Source: Pseudomonas sp. FP198
Lineage (GTDB): Bacteria; Pseudomonadota; Gammaproteobacteria; Pseudomonadales; Pseudomonadaceae
DNA: 64,000 nucleotides
Reading direction: 5' to 3'
Assembly: GCF_030687895.1 (NCBI RefSeq)
Contig: NZ_CP117452.1
Span: 1,381,501 to 1,445,500 of the forward strand
The position numbers were made by a program, and so were the translations under genes. Within the stretch, counting starts at the first letter, position 1; every line of letters starts with the position of its first letter. Positions 1 to 9,317 of this stretch are shown here, one piece after another. The notes below the pieces were generated by a model. That model was not told where the DNA came from. It did not search any database and saw only the letters and a list, made by a program, of their open reading frames with translations.

Positions 1-2
1 AT

Positions 3-1088
3 CCCCGCCAATGGGCGCGTGAAGCCATCCGTATCATCGAGGCGGATTTCCAACGCAGTGCCGATACGCATCTGATCCCATTGCCGCTGGCCGGACTGCC
101 GGGCATTGAGTTGTATTTCAAGGATGAGTCCAGCCATCCCACGGGGAGCCTCAAGCACCGACTCGCCCGCTCGCTGTTCCTGTATGCGTTGTGCAATGGC
201 TGGCTCAAGCCCGGAGCACCGGTGATCGAGGCCTCCAGCGGCTCGACGGCGATTTCCGAGGCGTATTTTGCGCGGTTGCTGGGCCTGCCTTTCATCGCGG
301 TGATGCCTGCCACTACCTCCCGGGAAAAAATCGCCCAGATCGCCTTCTATGGCGGCCAGAGCCATCTGGTGGATGACCCTACGCAGATCTACGCCGAATC
401 CGAACGCCTGGCCCGCGAGCATGACGGGCACTTCATCGACCAGTTCACCTACGCCGAGCGGGCCACGGACTGGCGGGCGAACAACAACATTGCCGAGTCG
501 ATTTTCCAGCAGATGCGCTTCGAGCGGCATCCGGAGCCCACCTGGCTGATCTCCAGCCCCGGCACGGGCGGTACAACGGCCACCTTGGGCCGCTACGTAC
601 GCTACCGCCAGCACAGTACCCGTGTGCTGTGTGCCGACGCCGAGCGTTCGGTATTTTTCGACTACTACCGCAGCGGTGATGCCAGCCTGCGCCTGGATTG
701 CGGGTCGCGGATCGAAGGGATCGGCCGGCCACGGGTCGAAGCCTCGTTCCTGCCCAAGGTGATCGATGCGATGGTCAAGGTGCCGGACGCCCTGTCCCTC
801 GCGGCCATGCACTACCTGGCCCAGCGACTGGGACGGCGGGTCGGCGGATCCAGCGGCACCAACTTGATCGGTGCGCTGATCGCCGCGAAGCGAATGGTGG
901 AAGGCGGTGAGTCGGGGGCGATCGTGGCGATTCTGTGTGATGGCGGGGAGCGTTATGCCACGACTTATTATGATCCGGCGTGGCTCAAGGCCCAGGGGTA
1001 TGAGTTGGAGCCATTGATCGATGCGGTGGCGGCATGCGCGGAGCGCGGGGAAGCGCTGCCTGAAACCGTGTTGCGGGCCAATATCTGA
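3..1088 (+). CDS. PLP-dependent cysteine synthase-family enzyme (5' end outside window)
   Basis: The frame is open to the left edge of the window, so the N-terminus is missing; an in-frame TTG at 81 is internal and not the start. Fold-type II PLP-enzyme signatures are visible: [11 protein letters not shown] carries the expected Schiff-base lysine, SSGSTAIS sits where the family has its SSGN substrate loop, and [14 protein letters not shown] matches the glycine-rich phosphate-binding loop. A late GGSSGTNL motif fits the C-terminal cofactor pocket. The family includes cysteine synthase, cystathionine beta-synthase and cysteine desulfhydrases; the substrate cannot be told from sequence. It stands alone, and a REP pair follows the stop codon. 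Confidence 0.85.
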   Translation, partial: PRQWAREAIRIIEADFQRSADTHLIPLPLAGLPGIELYFKDESSHPTGSLKHRLARSLFLYALCNGWLKPGAPVIEASSGSTAISEAYFARLLGLPFIAVMPATTSREKIAQIAFYGGQSHLVDDPTQIYAESERLAREHDGHFIDQFTYAERATDWRANNNIAESIFQQMRFERHPEPTWLISSPGTGGTTATLGRYVRYRQHSTRVLCADAERSVFFDYYRSGDASLRLDCGSRIEGIGRPRVEASFLPKVIDAMVKVPDALSLAAMHYLAQRLGRRVGGSSGTNLIGALIAAKRMVEGGESGAIVAILCDGGERYATTYYDPAWLKAQGYELEPLIDAVAACAERGEALPETVLRANI

Positions 1089-1105
1089 CTGGAAAACTCC
1101 GGGAG

Positions 1106-1201
1106 CCCTGTGGGAGCGAGCCTGCTCGCAAAAGCGGATTAACATTCAACACAAATGCTGAATGATTCATCGCTTTCGCGAGCAGGCTCGCTCCTACAGG
1201 G
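1106..1201. repeat. REP pair (REPIN), GTGGGAGCGAGC type
   Basis: Two inverted copies of the Pseudomonas REP palindrome face each other across a short spacer: TGGGAGCGAGCCTGCTCGC on the left and GCGAGCAGGCTCGCTCCTAC on the right. It lies between the convergent PLP-enzyme gene and FAD-oxidoreductase gene. Such pairs are mobilised in trans by RAYT transposases, none of which is seen in this window. Confidence 0.9.
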
Positions 1202-1209
1202 AACAGATA

Positions 1210-2823
1210 TCAGTCGTTCAAGCCAAGAATATCCCGCGCCACCGCTTCGGCGATCCGGATCCCGTCCACGCCCGCCGACAAGATCCCGCCGGCATAACCG
1301 GCACCTTCGCCAGCCGGGAACAGGCCTTTCACATTCAAGCTCTGCAGCGTTTCATTGCGGGTGATGCGCAGCGGCGATGAGGTGCGAGTCTCGATGCCGG
1401 TGAGCACCGCATCATGCAGCGAATAACCACGGATCTGTTTTTCGAACGCCGGCAGCGCTTCGCGGATGGCCTCGATGGCGAAATCCGGCAGGGCCAAGGC
1501 CAGGTCGCCCAGGGCAACCCCAGGTTTGTAGGACGGTTCGACGCTGCCCAGCGCCGTGGACGGCTTGCCGGCAATGAAATCACCCACCAGTTGCGCGGGG
1601 GCTTCATAGTTGCTGCCACCGAGCACGAAGGCGTGGGACTCCAGGCGTTCCTGCAACTCGATGCCCGCCAGCGGGCCACCCGGGTAATCCACTTCCGGCG
1701 TGATGCCGACGACGATGCCGGAGTTGGCGTTGCGCTCGTTGCGCGAGTATTGGCTCATGCCATTGGTGACGACGCGGTTCGGCTCGGAGGTCGCCGCCAC
1801 CACGGTGCCGCCCGGGCACATGCAGAAGCTGTACACCGAGCGACCATTCTTCGCGTGGTGCACCAGTTTGTAGTCGGCGGCGCCGAGTTTCGGGTGGCCG
1901 GCGTACTTGCCCAGGCGTGCGCTGTCGATCAGCGATTGCGGGTGTTCGATACGGAAACCCACCGAGAACGGCTTGGCTTCCATGTATACGCCACGGCTGT
2001 GGAGCATGCGGAAGGTATCCCGGGCGCTATGGCCCAGGGCGAGGATCACGTGTTTCGAACGGATCTGCTCACCGCTGGCCAGCTCGACGCCAACCAGTTG
2101 GCCGTCCTCGATCAAAACGTCGGTAACTCGTTCGCCGAAGCGCACTTCACCGCCCAAGGCGCGAATCTGCTCACGCATGTTTTCGACGACGCCGGTCAGA
2201 CGGAACGTACCGATGTGCGGCTTGCTGACATAGAGGATTTCTTCGGGGGCCCCGGCCTTGACGAACTCATGCAGGACCTTGCGCCCAAGGAATTTCGGAT
2301 CCTTGATCTGGCTGTAGAGCTTGCCGTCGGAGAACGTCCCCGCGCCGCCTTCGCCGAACTGCACGTTGGACTCGGGGTTGAGCACGCTTTTACGCCACAG
2401 GCCCCAGGTGTCCTTGGTGCGCTGGCGTACTTCCGGGCCACGCTCGAGGATGATTGGCTTGAAACCCATCTGCGCGAGCAACATGGCGGCGAAGATGCCG
2501 CACGGCCCGAAGCCGACCACGATCGGCCGCTCGCTCAAATCCGCCGGTGCCTGGCCAACCACCTTGTAGCTGATGTCCGGCGCTTCGTTGACATTACGGT
2601 CATCGGCGAACTTGCGCAGCACACCGGCTTCATCGCGTACCGACAGGTCGATGGTGTAGATGAAGCACAGCTCGGAGGATTTCTTGCGGGCGTCGTAGCT
2701 GCGCTTGAACAGGGTGAAGTCGAGCAGGTCATCGCTGGCGATGCCCAGCCGCTGCACGATGGCAGGGCGCAAGTCTTCTTCGGGATGGTCGATCGGCAGC
2801 TTGAGTTCGGTGATTCGTAACAT
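1210..2823 (-). CDS. NAD(P)/FAD-dependent oxidoreductase (COG2509-like dehydrogenase)
   Basis: A 537-residue flavoprotein. The N-terminal ~90 residues form an alpha/beta domain typical of this family (IDHPEEDLRPAIVQRLGI). The Rossmann FAD-binding fingerprint VGFGPCGIFAAMLLAQMG follows at about residue 103, with ILERGPEVRQRT as the second strand and its acidic end. FPAGEGAGYAGGILSAGVDG near the C-terminus is the usual second flavin contact. The family is annotated as uncharacterised FAD-dependent dehydrogenases; the true substrate is unknown. The ATG at 2823 lacks a strong Shine-Dalgarno sequence but the family N-terminus fits it. The gene is monocistronic and converges on the PLP-enzyme gene across a REP pair. 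Confidence 0.9.
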   Translation of the reverse strand: MLRITELKLPIDHPEEDLRPAIVQRLGIASDDLLDFTLFKRSYDARKKSSELCFIYTIDLSVRDEAGVLRKFADDRNVNEAPDISYKVVGQAPADLSERPIVVGFGPCGIFAAMLLAQMGFKPIILERGPEVRQRTKDTWGLWRKSVLNPESNVQFGEGGAGTFSDGKLYSQIKDPKFLGRKVLHEFVKAGAPEEILYVSKPHIGTFRLTGVVENMREQIRALGGEVRFGERVTDVLIEDGQLVGVELASGEQIRSKHVILALGHSARDTFRMLHSRGVYMEAKPFSVGFRIEHPQSLIDSARLGKYAGHPKLGAADYKLVHHAKNGRSVYSFCMCPGGTVVAATSEPNRVVTNGMSQYSRNERNANSGIVVGITPEVDYPGGPLAGIELQERLESHAFVLGGSNYEAPAQLVGDFIAGKPSTALGSVEPSYKPGVALGDLALALPDFAIEAIREALPAFEKQIRGYSLHDAVLTGIETRTSSPLRITRNETLQSLNVKGLFPAGEGAGYAGGILSAGVDGIRIAEAVARDILGLND

Positions 2824-2933
2824 GACGGGGTCCGGTTCGCGGGGCGCACAACTGCGCCAAGGCGTTCTTCAAACCGGCGATTATAAGCCGCAATCCCGGT
2901 TTTCCGTGAGGCTAAAACCCGCCATGCGTCGAA

Positions 2934-3611
2934 TCAGTCGTCGCGCGCGCCACCGAAGTAGGCGCAACCGCGCTGGACCTGACCGTTGACCCGCAACTCG
3001 GCGCTCATGTGCTGCACGCTGCCACTGGTGCTGTCGACGCAGCGTTGCGGCGTGACCCACAACTCGACCTTCTGGCCGTTGGCCTCGGTGCCGAGGTTGA
3101 AGCGGCCATCGCCCAACTGCTCCTCGACGTAAGGCACCGCCAGCGGCGGCTGGCCTTCGCGATCCAGGACCAGGCCCTTGCCGCTGGCCTTCAGCGTCCA
3201 TTCAGGGGCATGCCCCGCTGCCCGCAGAATCACCCGCTTGAAGTCAATGTCGTCGCAAGCGGTCCCGGAGCGCTCCAGCCGATACAGCTGCTCGACGTCC
3301 AACTGGCTGTCGGTGCCGGCCGTCGCGCTGGAAACGATACGCCCGCGCAAATCGGCAAAGAGTTTACCGCGATCATCCGCCAGGGTGGCGGCTTGTTGCA
3401 GCACGCTGGTGCCGCCGGTGTCGTTGACGATGTAGCGGCGCTGTTCCTGGCACGGCTGGAACACCAGCTTGCCATCGGCCGCCGTGAGTTCGCCCTGGAT
3501 GCGCGTCTGGCCGGCATGGGAGGCGCTCTGGCGCGGGGCGTCGAGCAACTGGCAGCCGGCGAAAAACGGAAGCAGGGTAATACACAACAGGGAACGGGCG
3601 GCACGCATCAT
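2934..3611 (-). CDS. COG3650-type envelope lipoprotein
   Basis: 225 residues. The start is ATG 3611 (or the adjacent ATG at 3608), chosen because GGAG lies five bases upstream; a longer reading to 3626 would bury this site. The N-terminus MMRAARSLLCITLLPFFAGC is a lipoprotein signal with lipobox FFAGC, so the mature protein should begin with a lipidated cysteine. The rest resembles Pseudomonas proteins annotated COG3650, with a central strand-rich domain (GELTAADGKLVFQPCQEQRR) that recalls META/NlpE-like lipoprotein folds, and a C-terminal WVTPQRCVDSTSG segment. Four further cysteines could form disulfides. Function is unknown. It is a single gene on the minus strand. Confidence 0.75.
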   Translation of the reverse strand: MMRAARSLLCITLLPFFAGCQLLDAPRQSASHAGQTRIQGELTAADGKLVFQPCQEQRRYIVNDTGGTSVLQQAATLADDRGKLFADLRGRIVSSATAGTDSQLDVEQLYRLERSGTACDDIDFKRVILRAAGHAPEWTLKASGKGLVLDREGQPPLAVPYVEEQLGDGRFNLGTEANGQKVELWVTPQRCVDSTSGSVQHMSAELRVNGQVQRGCAYFGGARDD

Positions 3612-3667
3612 TGGGTCTCCAGACAAGTGCCGCCACGTTACTCAGACTGATCCTTCATCACAAGGGG

Positions 3668-4267
3668 TCAGCCGACGTGAAAAGTCTGCCCGGTTTGCAG
3701 GCCTTCGACGCTCTTGGCGTAGGCCAATGCCACTTCAGCCGCGGGAACCGGCTTGTAGCCGCGGAAGTACGGCGCATATTTGTCCATCGCTTCCAGCAAT
3801 ACGTTCGGGCTTACCGAGTTGAGCCTGAGGCCCCGGGGCAGCTCGATTGCCGCAGCGCGTACAAAACTGTCGAGGGCGCCGTTCACCAGGGCCGCCGAGG
3901 CGCCGCTCTTGATCGGGTCGTGGCTGAGTACGCCGGTGGTGAGGGTAAAGGATGCGCCGTCATTGGCGAATTCGCGGCCGATCAACACCAGATTGACCTG
4001 GCCCATCAGCTTGTCTTTCAAACCGAGGGCGAAGCTTTCTTCGGTCATGTCGCCCAGCGGCGCGAAAGTGACGTTGCCCGCTGCACAAACCAAAGCATCG
4101 AAGCGGCCGGTTTTTTCGAACAGGGCGCGGATCGAGGCGCTGTCGCTGATATCCACTTGCACGTCACCGCTGTGGCGGCCGATACGAACGATTTCATGAC
4201 GGGGCGACAACTCGTTATCGATGGCCGAACCGATGGTTCCGTTGGCGCCGATCAACAGGATTTTCAT
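3668..4267 (-). CDS. Short-chain dehydrogenase/reductase
   Basis: 199 residues with the start at ATG 4267; GAGG eight bases upstream supports it and a longer frame to 4372 is rejected. The N-terminus reads MKILLIGANGTIGSAI, a Rossmann dinucleotide-binding motif of the SDR superfamily. FDALVCAAGNVTFAPLGDM is the structural NAG-like motif (here AAGN). The classical YxxxK catalytic pair is not obvious: the region has ASAALVNGALDSFVRAAAIE, so this is an atypical SDR as is common in the ~200-residue subgroup. It is divergent from a LysR regulator with 104 bp between the start codons, the usual arrangement for a LysR-controlled target. Confidence 0.85.
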   Translation of the reverse strand: MKILLIGANGTIGSAIDNELSPRHEIVRIGRHSGDVQVDISDSASIRALFEKTGRFDALVCAAGNVTFAPLGDMTEESFALGLKDKLMGQVNLVLIGREFANDGASFTLTTGVLSHDPIKSGASAALVNGALDSFVRAAAIELPRGLRLNSVSPNVLLEAMDKYAPYFRGYKPVPAAEVALAYAKSVEGLQTGQTFHVG

Positions 4268-4338
4268 GGACTGATCCTCAAGGGGGTGGACGAGGTTGCA
4301 GTCTAGAGTGGATTTTCCTGGGGATAAGCGTGCTAATA

Positions 4339-4355
4339 GGAAACCTTTGGTTTTC
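4339..4355. promoter_or_regulatory. Putative operator in the SDR/LysR intergenic region
   Basis: GGAAACCTTTGGTTTTC is an imperfect inverted repeat (GGAAACC against GGTTTTC) lying 17 bp upstream of the LysR start. Position and symmetry fit a LysR autoregulatory/target site; this is an inference from one sequence. Confidence 0.35.
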
Positions 4356-4371
4356 ATTTGGAAACAATCCA

Positions 4372-5280
4372 ATGAGCGAGATCGATGATCTGGCAGCCTT
4401 TGCCGTGCTGGTCGAGGCCGGGAGTTTTACCCTGGCGGCGCAGCGGTTGGGATGCAGCAAGGGGCAGCTGTCCAAGCGCATCAGCCTGCTGGAGGAGCGG
4501 TTTTCAGTGATCCTGCTCCAGCGCACGACGCGACGCCTGAGCCTGACGGCGGCGGGCGCGGCGCTGTTACCCCAGGCCCAGGCCTTGTTGGTGCAGGTGG
4601 AAAGGGCGCGTCAGGCATTGGCCCGCTTGAAGGGCGATATTTCCGGGCCGGTGCGGATGACGGTGCCGGTTTCGTTGGGCGAAACCTTTTTCGAAGGCCT
4701 GCTGACGGAGTTCGCTCACGCCTACCCCGACGTGCAGATCGAGCTGGAGCTCAATAACGGTTACCGCGATTTATCGCGCGATGGGTTTGATCTGGCGATC
4801 CGTTCGGATGCGGCGATCGACGAGCGGTTGGTGGCTCGCCCGCTGCTGGCCTGGCATGAGCTGACTTGCGCCAGTCCGGCCTATCTGGAGCGCTTCGGTG
4901 AGCCCACGGTTCCCCAGGCCCTGGCGGAGCACAAATGCCTGCTCAACAGTCACTACAGCGGTCGTGAGGAGTGGTTGTACCACCAGCAACACGAGTTGCT
5001 GCGGGTGCGGGTGTCCGGTCCGTTTGCCAGCAACCATTACAGCCTGTTGAAAAAAGCCGCCCTGGCCGGCGCTGGAATCGCCCGTCTGCCGTCGTATCTG
5101 CTTGACCAGGAACTGGCCGACGGCCGCCTGCGCTGGTTGCTGCGCGACTTTCAGACCCGTCGCATGCCGATGTACCTGGTGCATCCCTATCAGGGCGGAT
5201 TGCCCAAGCGTACGCAGGTGCTAGCCGATTATCTGATTGAATGGTTCAAGCGCAGCGGGGAGGCGTTGGATCGGTTGTAG
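4372..5280 (+). CDS. LysR-family transcriptional regulator
   Basis: 302 residues starting at ATG 4372, where MSEIDDLAAFAVLVEAGSF begins the canonical LysR winged helix-turn-helix (FTLAAQRLGCSKGQLSKRI, followed by LEERFSVILLQRTTRR). The effector-binding domain begins near residue 88 with GPVRMTVPVSLGETFF, and FDLAIRSDAAIDERLVARPL is characteristic of the AaeR/DsdC-like subgroup. It likely controls the divergent SDR gene and itself. The inducer is unknown. A REP pair and a strong bidirectional terminator follow. Confidence 0.9.
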   Translation: MSEIDDLAAFAVLVEAGSFTLAAQRLGCSKGQLSKRISLLEERFSVILLQRTTRRLSLTAAGAALLPQAQALLVQVERARQALARLKGDISGPVRMTVPVSLGETFFEGLLTEFAHAYPDVQIELELNNGYRDLSRDGFDLAIRSDAAIDERLVARPLLAWHELTCASPAYLERFGEPTVPQALAEHKCLLNSHYSGREEWLYHQQHELLRVRVSGPFASNHYSLLKKAALAGAGIARLPSYLLDQELADGRLRWLLRDFQTRRMPMYLVHPYQGGLPKRTQVLADYLIEWFKRSGEALDRL

Positions 5281-5285
5281 TCGGT

Positions 5286-5385
5286 CCCTGTGGCGAGGGA
5301 GCTTGCTCCCGCTTGAGTGCGTAGCGCTCACAGATTTTTTGGGGCCGCTACACGGCCCAGCGGGAGCAAGCTCCCTCGCCACGGG
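5286..5385. repeat. REP pair, GTGGCGAGGGAGCTTGCTCCC type
   Basis: Inverted copies of the second REP type (GTGGCGAGGGAGCTTGCTCC and its complement) flank a roughly 50-bp spacer that holds its own GGGGCCGC/CGGCCC-like stem. It lies 3' of the LysR gene. Confidence 0.9.
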
Positions 5386-5403
5386 GGCGTGCGCATCTAG
5401 ATG

Positions 5404-5432
5404 AAAAAAAACGGCCCGAAGGCCGTTTTTTT
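5404..5432. terminator. Bidirectional intrinsic terminator
   Basis: The stem ACGGCC-CGAA-GGCCGT is flanked by an A-run on the left and a T-run on the right, so it can act on both strands. It lies directly downstream of livF on the minus strand and of the LysR gene and its REP pair on the plus strand. Confidence 0.9.
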
Positions 5433-5444
5433 ATTCCGACAGAC

Positions 5445-6146
5445 TCAACCGCCCAGGTACGCCTCGCGCACTTTCGGGTCGGTCAGCAGTGCTTCACCGG
5501 TGCCTTGCATCACCACGCGACCGTTTTCCAGCACGTACGCCCGGTCAGCGATCTTCAGCGCCTGGTTGGCATTCTGCTCCACCAGGAACACCGTCACGCC
5601 ATCCTTGCGAAGTTGTTCGATGATGTCGAAGATCTGCTGGATGATGATCGGCGCCAGGCCCAGCGACGGCTCGTCGAGCAGCAACAGCTTGGGCTTGCTC
5701 ATCAGGGCACGACCGATGGCGAGCATCTGCTGTTCGCCGCCGGACATGGTGCCGCCGCGCTGGGTAAAACGCTCTTTCAGGCGTGGGAAAAGGTGCAGCA
5801 CCTTGTCCATCTGTTCCTGAAAGTCGCCCTTGTCGGTAAAAAAACCGCCCATGGCGAGGTTTTCTTCCACGGTCAGTCGGGCAAATACCCGACGGCCTTC
5901 AGGTACCACGGCGATGCTCTTGCGCATGATCTGCGCCGAGTCCTGGCCCACCAGCTCCTCACCCATGTAGCGGATGCTGCCGCTGTGGGCCTGCGGCGAA
6001 CCGCAGAGTGTCATCAGCAGGGTGGACTTGCCGGCACCGTTGGCACCGATCAGCGTGACGATTTCGCCCTGGCGGACCTCGACGTTGACGCTGTGCAGCG
6101 CCTGGATCTTGCCGTAGAAGGTGGAAACGTTTTCGAACTGCAGCAT
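5445..6146 (-). CDS. livF: Branched-chain amino-acid ABC transporter ATPase LivF
   Basis: 233 residues, the usual LivF/BraG length. The Walker A motif is GANGAGKST, the signature is MSGGEQQMLAIGRALM, and the Walker B is LLLLDEPSLGLAP. LivF is one of the two different cytoplasmic ATPases that drive uptake of leucine, isoleucine and valine through LivH/LivM. The ATG directly abuts the livG stop codon, and it is the last gene of a five-gene minus-strand cluster, followed by a strong terminator at 5404-5432. Confidence 0.95.
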   Translation of the reverse strand: MLQFENVSTFYGKIQALHSVNVEVRQGEIVTLIGANGAGKSTLLMTLCGSPQAHSGSIRYMGEELVGQDSAQIMRKSIAVVPEGRRVFARLTVEENLAMGGFFTDKGDFQEQMDKVLHLFPRLKERFTQRGGTMSGGEQQMLAIGRALMSKPKLLLLDEPSLGLAPIIIQQIFDIIEQLRKDGVTVFLVEQNANQALKIADRAYVLENGRVVMQGTGEALLTDPKVREAYLGG

Positions 6147-6914
6147 TTACGCTTCCCCCAGGTAGGCTTTGATCACTTCAGGATTGTCGCGGATCTGTTC
6201 CGGCGTACCGTCGGCCAGGGGCGTGCCCTGGTTGATCACGACGATGTGGTCGGAAATGCTCATGACCAGCTTCATGTCGTGCTCGATCAGCAGCACGGTC
6301 ACGTTGTGCTCCTCACGCAGCACGCCGATCAGCGCCTTGAGGTCTTCGGTTTCCTTGGGGTTGAGGCCGGCGGCCGGTTCGTCGAGCATGAGGATCCGCG
6401 GGCGGGTCATCATGCAGCGGGCGATTTCCAGGCGCCGTTGCTGACCGTAGGCCAGCGTCCCGGCGGTACGGTTGGCGAACTCGGTGAGGTTGACCTTGTC
6501 CAGCCAGTACTCGGCGTACTCCATGGCCTCGCGTTCGCTCTTGCGGAACGCCGGGGTCTTGAACAGGCCGGCAAAGAAGTTGGTGTTCAGGTGACGATGC
6601 TGGGCGATCAGCAGGTTCTCGACCGCCGTCATGTCCTTGAACAGCCGCACGTTCTGGAAGGTCCGCACCACGCCCTTGCGGGCAATGTGGTGACCGGGCA
6701 GGCCCTGGATCGGCTCGCCGTCCAGCAGGATGGTGCCGCCGGTAGGCTGGTAGAAACCGGTCAGGCAGTTGAACACCGTAGTCTTCCCCGCGCCGTTCGG
6801 CCCGATCAAGGCAACCACTTGTTTCTCTTTTACGGTCAGGGCCACGCCGTTGACCGCCAGCAAACCACCGAAGCGCATGCTCAGATTTTCGACTTTCAGG
6901 ATCTCACGGCTCAT
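6147..6914 (-). CDS. livG: Branched-chain amino-acid ABC transporter ATPase LivG
   Basis: 255 residues. The Walker A motif is [16 protein letters not shown], the signature is [15 protein letters not shown], and the Walker B is [13 protein letters not shown] with the LivG-specific LNPKET. LivG pairs with LivF as the ATPase of the permease. Its start overlaps the livM stop by four bases, which indicates translational coupling, and its stop adjoins the livF start. Confidence 0.95.
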   Translation of the reverse strand: MSREILKVENLSMRFGGLLAVNGVALTVKEKQVVALIGPNGAGKTTVFNCLTGFYQPTGGTILLDGEPIQGLPGHHIARKGVVRTFQNVRLFKDMTAVENLLIAQHRHLNTNFFAGLFKTPAFRKSEREAMEYAEYWLDKVNLTEFANRTAGTLAYGQQRRLEIARCMMTRPRILMLDEPAAGLNPKETEDLKALIGVLREEHNVTVLLIEHDMKLVMSISDHIVVINQGTPLADGTPEQIRDNPEVIKAYLGEA

Positions 6915-8167
6915 TTGCGCAGCTCCATGTGCGGGCGTTGCATAGGCAGCAGACCTTGAGGACGCCAGATCATCATCAGCACCATCAAGGCGCCGAACAT
7001 CAACATGCGGTATTCGCTGAATTCACGCATCATTTCGGGCAGCAGGATCATCACGATCGCCGCCAGGATCACACCCAACTGCGAGCCCATCCCGCCCAGC
7101 ACGACGATGGCGAGGATGATCGCCGACTCGATGAAGGTGAAGGATTCGGGCGTCACCAGGCCTTGGCGAGCGGCGAAGAAGCTACCGGCGAAACCAGCGA
7201 ACGCAGCACCCAGGGTAAAGGCCGACAGCTTGATCACGGTCGGGTTGAGACCCAGCGCACGGCAGGCGATTTCGTCTTCGCGCAAGGCTTCCCACGCACG
7301 GCCGATCGGCATGCGCAGCAGGCGGTTGATGACGAACAACGCGGCCAGGGCCAGCAGCAGGGCAACCAGGTAAAGGAAGATCACCTTGTTGATCGAATTG
7401 TATTGCAGACCGAAATACTCGTGGAAGGTCTGCAGGCCTTCGGCGGCTTTACGTTCGAAGGTCAGGCCGAAGAACGTCGGCTTCTCGATGTTGCTGATGC
7501 CGTTCGGGCCGCCGGTGATGTCGGTCAGGTTGCGCAGGAACAGGCGGATGATCTCGCCAAAACCCAGGGTCACGATCGCCAGGTAGTCACCGCGCAAGCG
7601 CAGGACCGGGAACCCCAGCAGGAAACCGAAGGTGGCGGCCATCATCCCGGCGATCGGCAGGCAGATCCAGAAGCTCAGGCCGAAGTAGTGCGACAGCAGC
7701 GCGTAGCTGTAGGCCCCGACGGCGTAGAAGCCGACATAACCCAGGTCCAGCAGCCCGGCCAGGCCCACGACGATGTTCAGGCCGAGGCCGAGCATCACGT
7801 AGATCAGGATCAGCGTGGCGATGTCGACCGCGCCGCGAGAGCCGAAGAACGGCCATACCAGGGCCACGACGATCAGGCCCAGCACGATCCAGCGCTGGGT
7901 CGACGGCAGGGTCAGGAAGTTGCTGGCCTTGGCCGGGATCACCGGCACGTCGGGCGACGCCTTCCACGCCGCACTGATCTGCGTGCTGAACAGCACCCGC
8001 AGGAACATCAGGACGGAACACACGGCGATGGTCGCCAGGATGGCCGGGCTGGTGCCGTGCACTTCCAGGTTGATACCAACGATGGTCAGTTTGAGACCGA
8101 GTACCGGGTAGGCCACGGCCCAGACCAGCAGGGCGCTGAAGAGCGCCGATTTGAGATGCCTAGTCAT
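6911..8167 (-). CDS. livM: Branched-chain amino-acid ABC permease LivM
   Basis: 418 residues, a polytopic inner-membrane protein with an N-terminal extension typical of Pseudomonas LivM/BraE. Hydrophobic segments begin with the first ~30 residues. The permease signature [21 protein letters not shown] and the cytoplasmic EAA-like loop [18 protein letters not shown], where the ATPases dock, are clear. The start overlaps the livH stop by four bases. It forms the membrane channel with LivH. Confidence 0.95.
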   Translation of the reverse strand: MTRHLKSALFSALLVWAVAYPVLGLKLTIVGINLEVHGTSPAILATIAVCSVLMFLRVLFSTQISAAWKASPDVPVIPAKASNFLTLPSTQRWIVLGLIVVALVWPFFGSRGAVDIATLILIYVMLGLGLNIVVGLAGLLDLGYVGFYAVGAYSYALLSHYFGLSFWICLPIAGMMAATFGFLLGFPVLRLRGDYLAIVTLGFGEIIRLFLRNLTDITGGPNGISNIEKPTFFGLTFERKAAEGLQTFHEYFGLQYNSINKVIFLYLVALLLALAALFVINRLLRMPIGRAWEALREDEIACRALGLNPTVIKLSAFTLGAAFAGFAGSFFAARQGLVTPESFTFIESAIILAIVVLGGMGSQLGVILAAIVMILLPEMMREFSEYRMLMFGALMVLMMIWRPQGLLPMQRPHMELRK

Positions 8168-9087
8168 ACTTTCTCAACCTCCGGACGGCCCAGGATGCCG
8201 GTCGGCCGGAATAACAGAACCAGAACCAACAAGCCGAACGCCACGACGTCCTTGTACTGGTCGCCGAAGATGTCGGCGCCAAAGGCTTCCGCCACGCCCA
8301 GCACCAATCCGCCGAGCATCGCGCCGGGGATGCTGCCGATGCCGCCGAGCACCGCGGCGGTAAAGGCTTTCAGGCCCACGAGGAAACCGGCGTTGGGGTT
8401 GATCACACCGTATTGCATGCTCAACAGCACCGCGGCGATGGCCGCCAGGGCCGCACCGATGACGAAGGTCAGGGCGATGATGTTGTTGGTGTTGATGCCC
8501 AGCAGGTTGGCCATCTTGATGTCCTCGGCGCAGGCGCGGCAGGCGCGGCCCAGGCGGGAACGGGAGATGAACAGCGTAAGGCCGAGCATGGCGACCAGGG
8601 TCACCACGAACACCACGATTTGCATGTAGGAAATCAGCACTTCATGTGCCCCGCCTGGCCCGATGGCGAAGTTGCCCGGAATCAGGTTGGGAATGGATTT
8701 GTCCTTGGAGTCTTGCGAAAGCAGTACCGTGTTCTGCAGGAAGATCGACATACCGATGGCGGAAATCAGCGGGATCAGACGGTTGCTGCCGCGCAGCGGG
8801 CGGTAGGCGATCCGTTCGATGCTGTAACCATAGGAACTGGTAACCACGATGCTCGCGATGAAAGCCGCGGTCATCAACAGCGGGACACTGTCGAGTCCCA
8901 TCATGGCCAGCCCGGCGATGGCGATGAACGCCACGTAGGAGCCGATCATGTACACCTCGCCGTGGGCGAAGTTGATCATTCCAATGATGCCGTAGACCAT
9001 CGTATAGCCGATGGCGATCAGGGCATACGTGCTGCCAACGGTCAGGCCGTTAACCAGCTGCTGGAAGAAGTGATAGATGTCAGGCAT
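8164..9087 (-). CDS. livH: Branched-chain amino-acid ABC permease LivH
   Basis: 307 residues. The start [20 protein letters not shown] and the segment [20 protein letters not shown] are diagnostic for LivH/BraD. A cytoplasmic coupling loop [20 protein letters not shown] lies at two thirds of the length. It is the first membrane gene of the liv permease block and is separated from livK by 230 bp holding a terminator-like hairpin, so livK is likely expressed in excess of the permease genes. Confidence 0.95.
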   Translation of the reverse strand: MPDIYHFFQQLVNGLTVGSTYALIAIGYTMVYGIIGMINFAHGEVYMIGSYVAFIAIAGLAMMGLDSVPLLMTAAFIASIVVTSSYGYSIERIAYRPLRGSNRLIPLISAIGMSIFLQNTVLLSQDSKDKSIPNLIPGNFAIGPGGAHEVLISYMQIVVFVVTLVAMLGLTLFISRSRLGRACRACAEDIKMANLLGINTNNIIALTFVIGAALAAIAAVLLSMQYGVINPNAGFLVGLKAFTAAVLGGIGSIPGAMLGGLVLGVAEAFGADIFGDQYKDVVAFGLLVLVLLFRPTGILGRPEVEKV

Positions 9088-9267
9088 TACAGCGCTCCTA
9101 AAAACCTGATACGCATTTCACTGGTGGAGTCATTTTCCCGCCCGGGCCCCGTGGATCTGCATCCACTTCGAACTCGAGGTTTGCCAGCGAACCGCTGATG
9201 ACGGTTTTGAGATTTTCAGGTGGGGAGACTGGCGGATCACGCCAGCGCGGCCCAATACATTTAAAAC

Positions 9268-9293
9268 AAAGCCCACGGCACGCCGTGGGCTTT
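9268..9293. terminator. Hairpin between livK and livH
   Basis: AAAGCCCACGGC-A-CGCCGTGGGCTTT is a strong GC stem flanked by short A and T runs. On the minus strand it follows livK and precedes livH, so it can act as a partial terminator that sets the ratio of binding protein to permease. Confidence 0.85.
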
Positions 9294-9317
9294 ATTGGCA
9301 GTCAGTCAGGCCAGGCC

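Noticed and set aside
81..83. TTG start for the first gene
   Set aside because: Coding sequence continues upstream in the same frame ([19 protein letters not shown]), so the gene simply runs off the window.
1414..2820. 468-residue plus-strand open frame
   Set aside because: It is antisense to the FAD oxidoreductase, has Arg/Ala/His/Gln-rich composition typical of reversed G+C-rich codons, and no family motif.
5505..8629. Two very long plus-strand open frames (484 and 566 residues)
   Set aside because: They lie opposite livF/livG/livM/livH, which have complete motifs; the long frames are low-complexity shadows rich in His, Gln, Asp and Arg.
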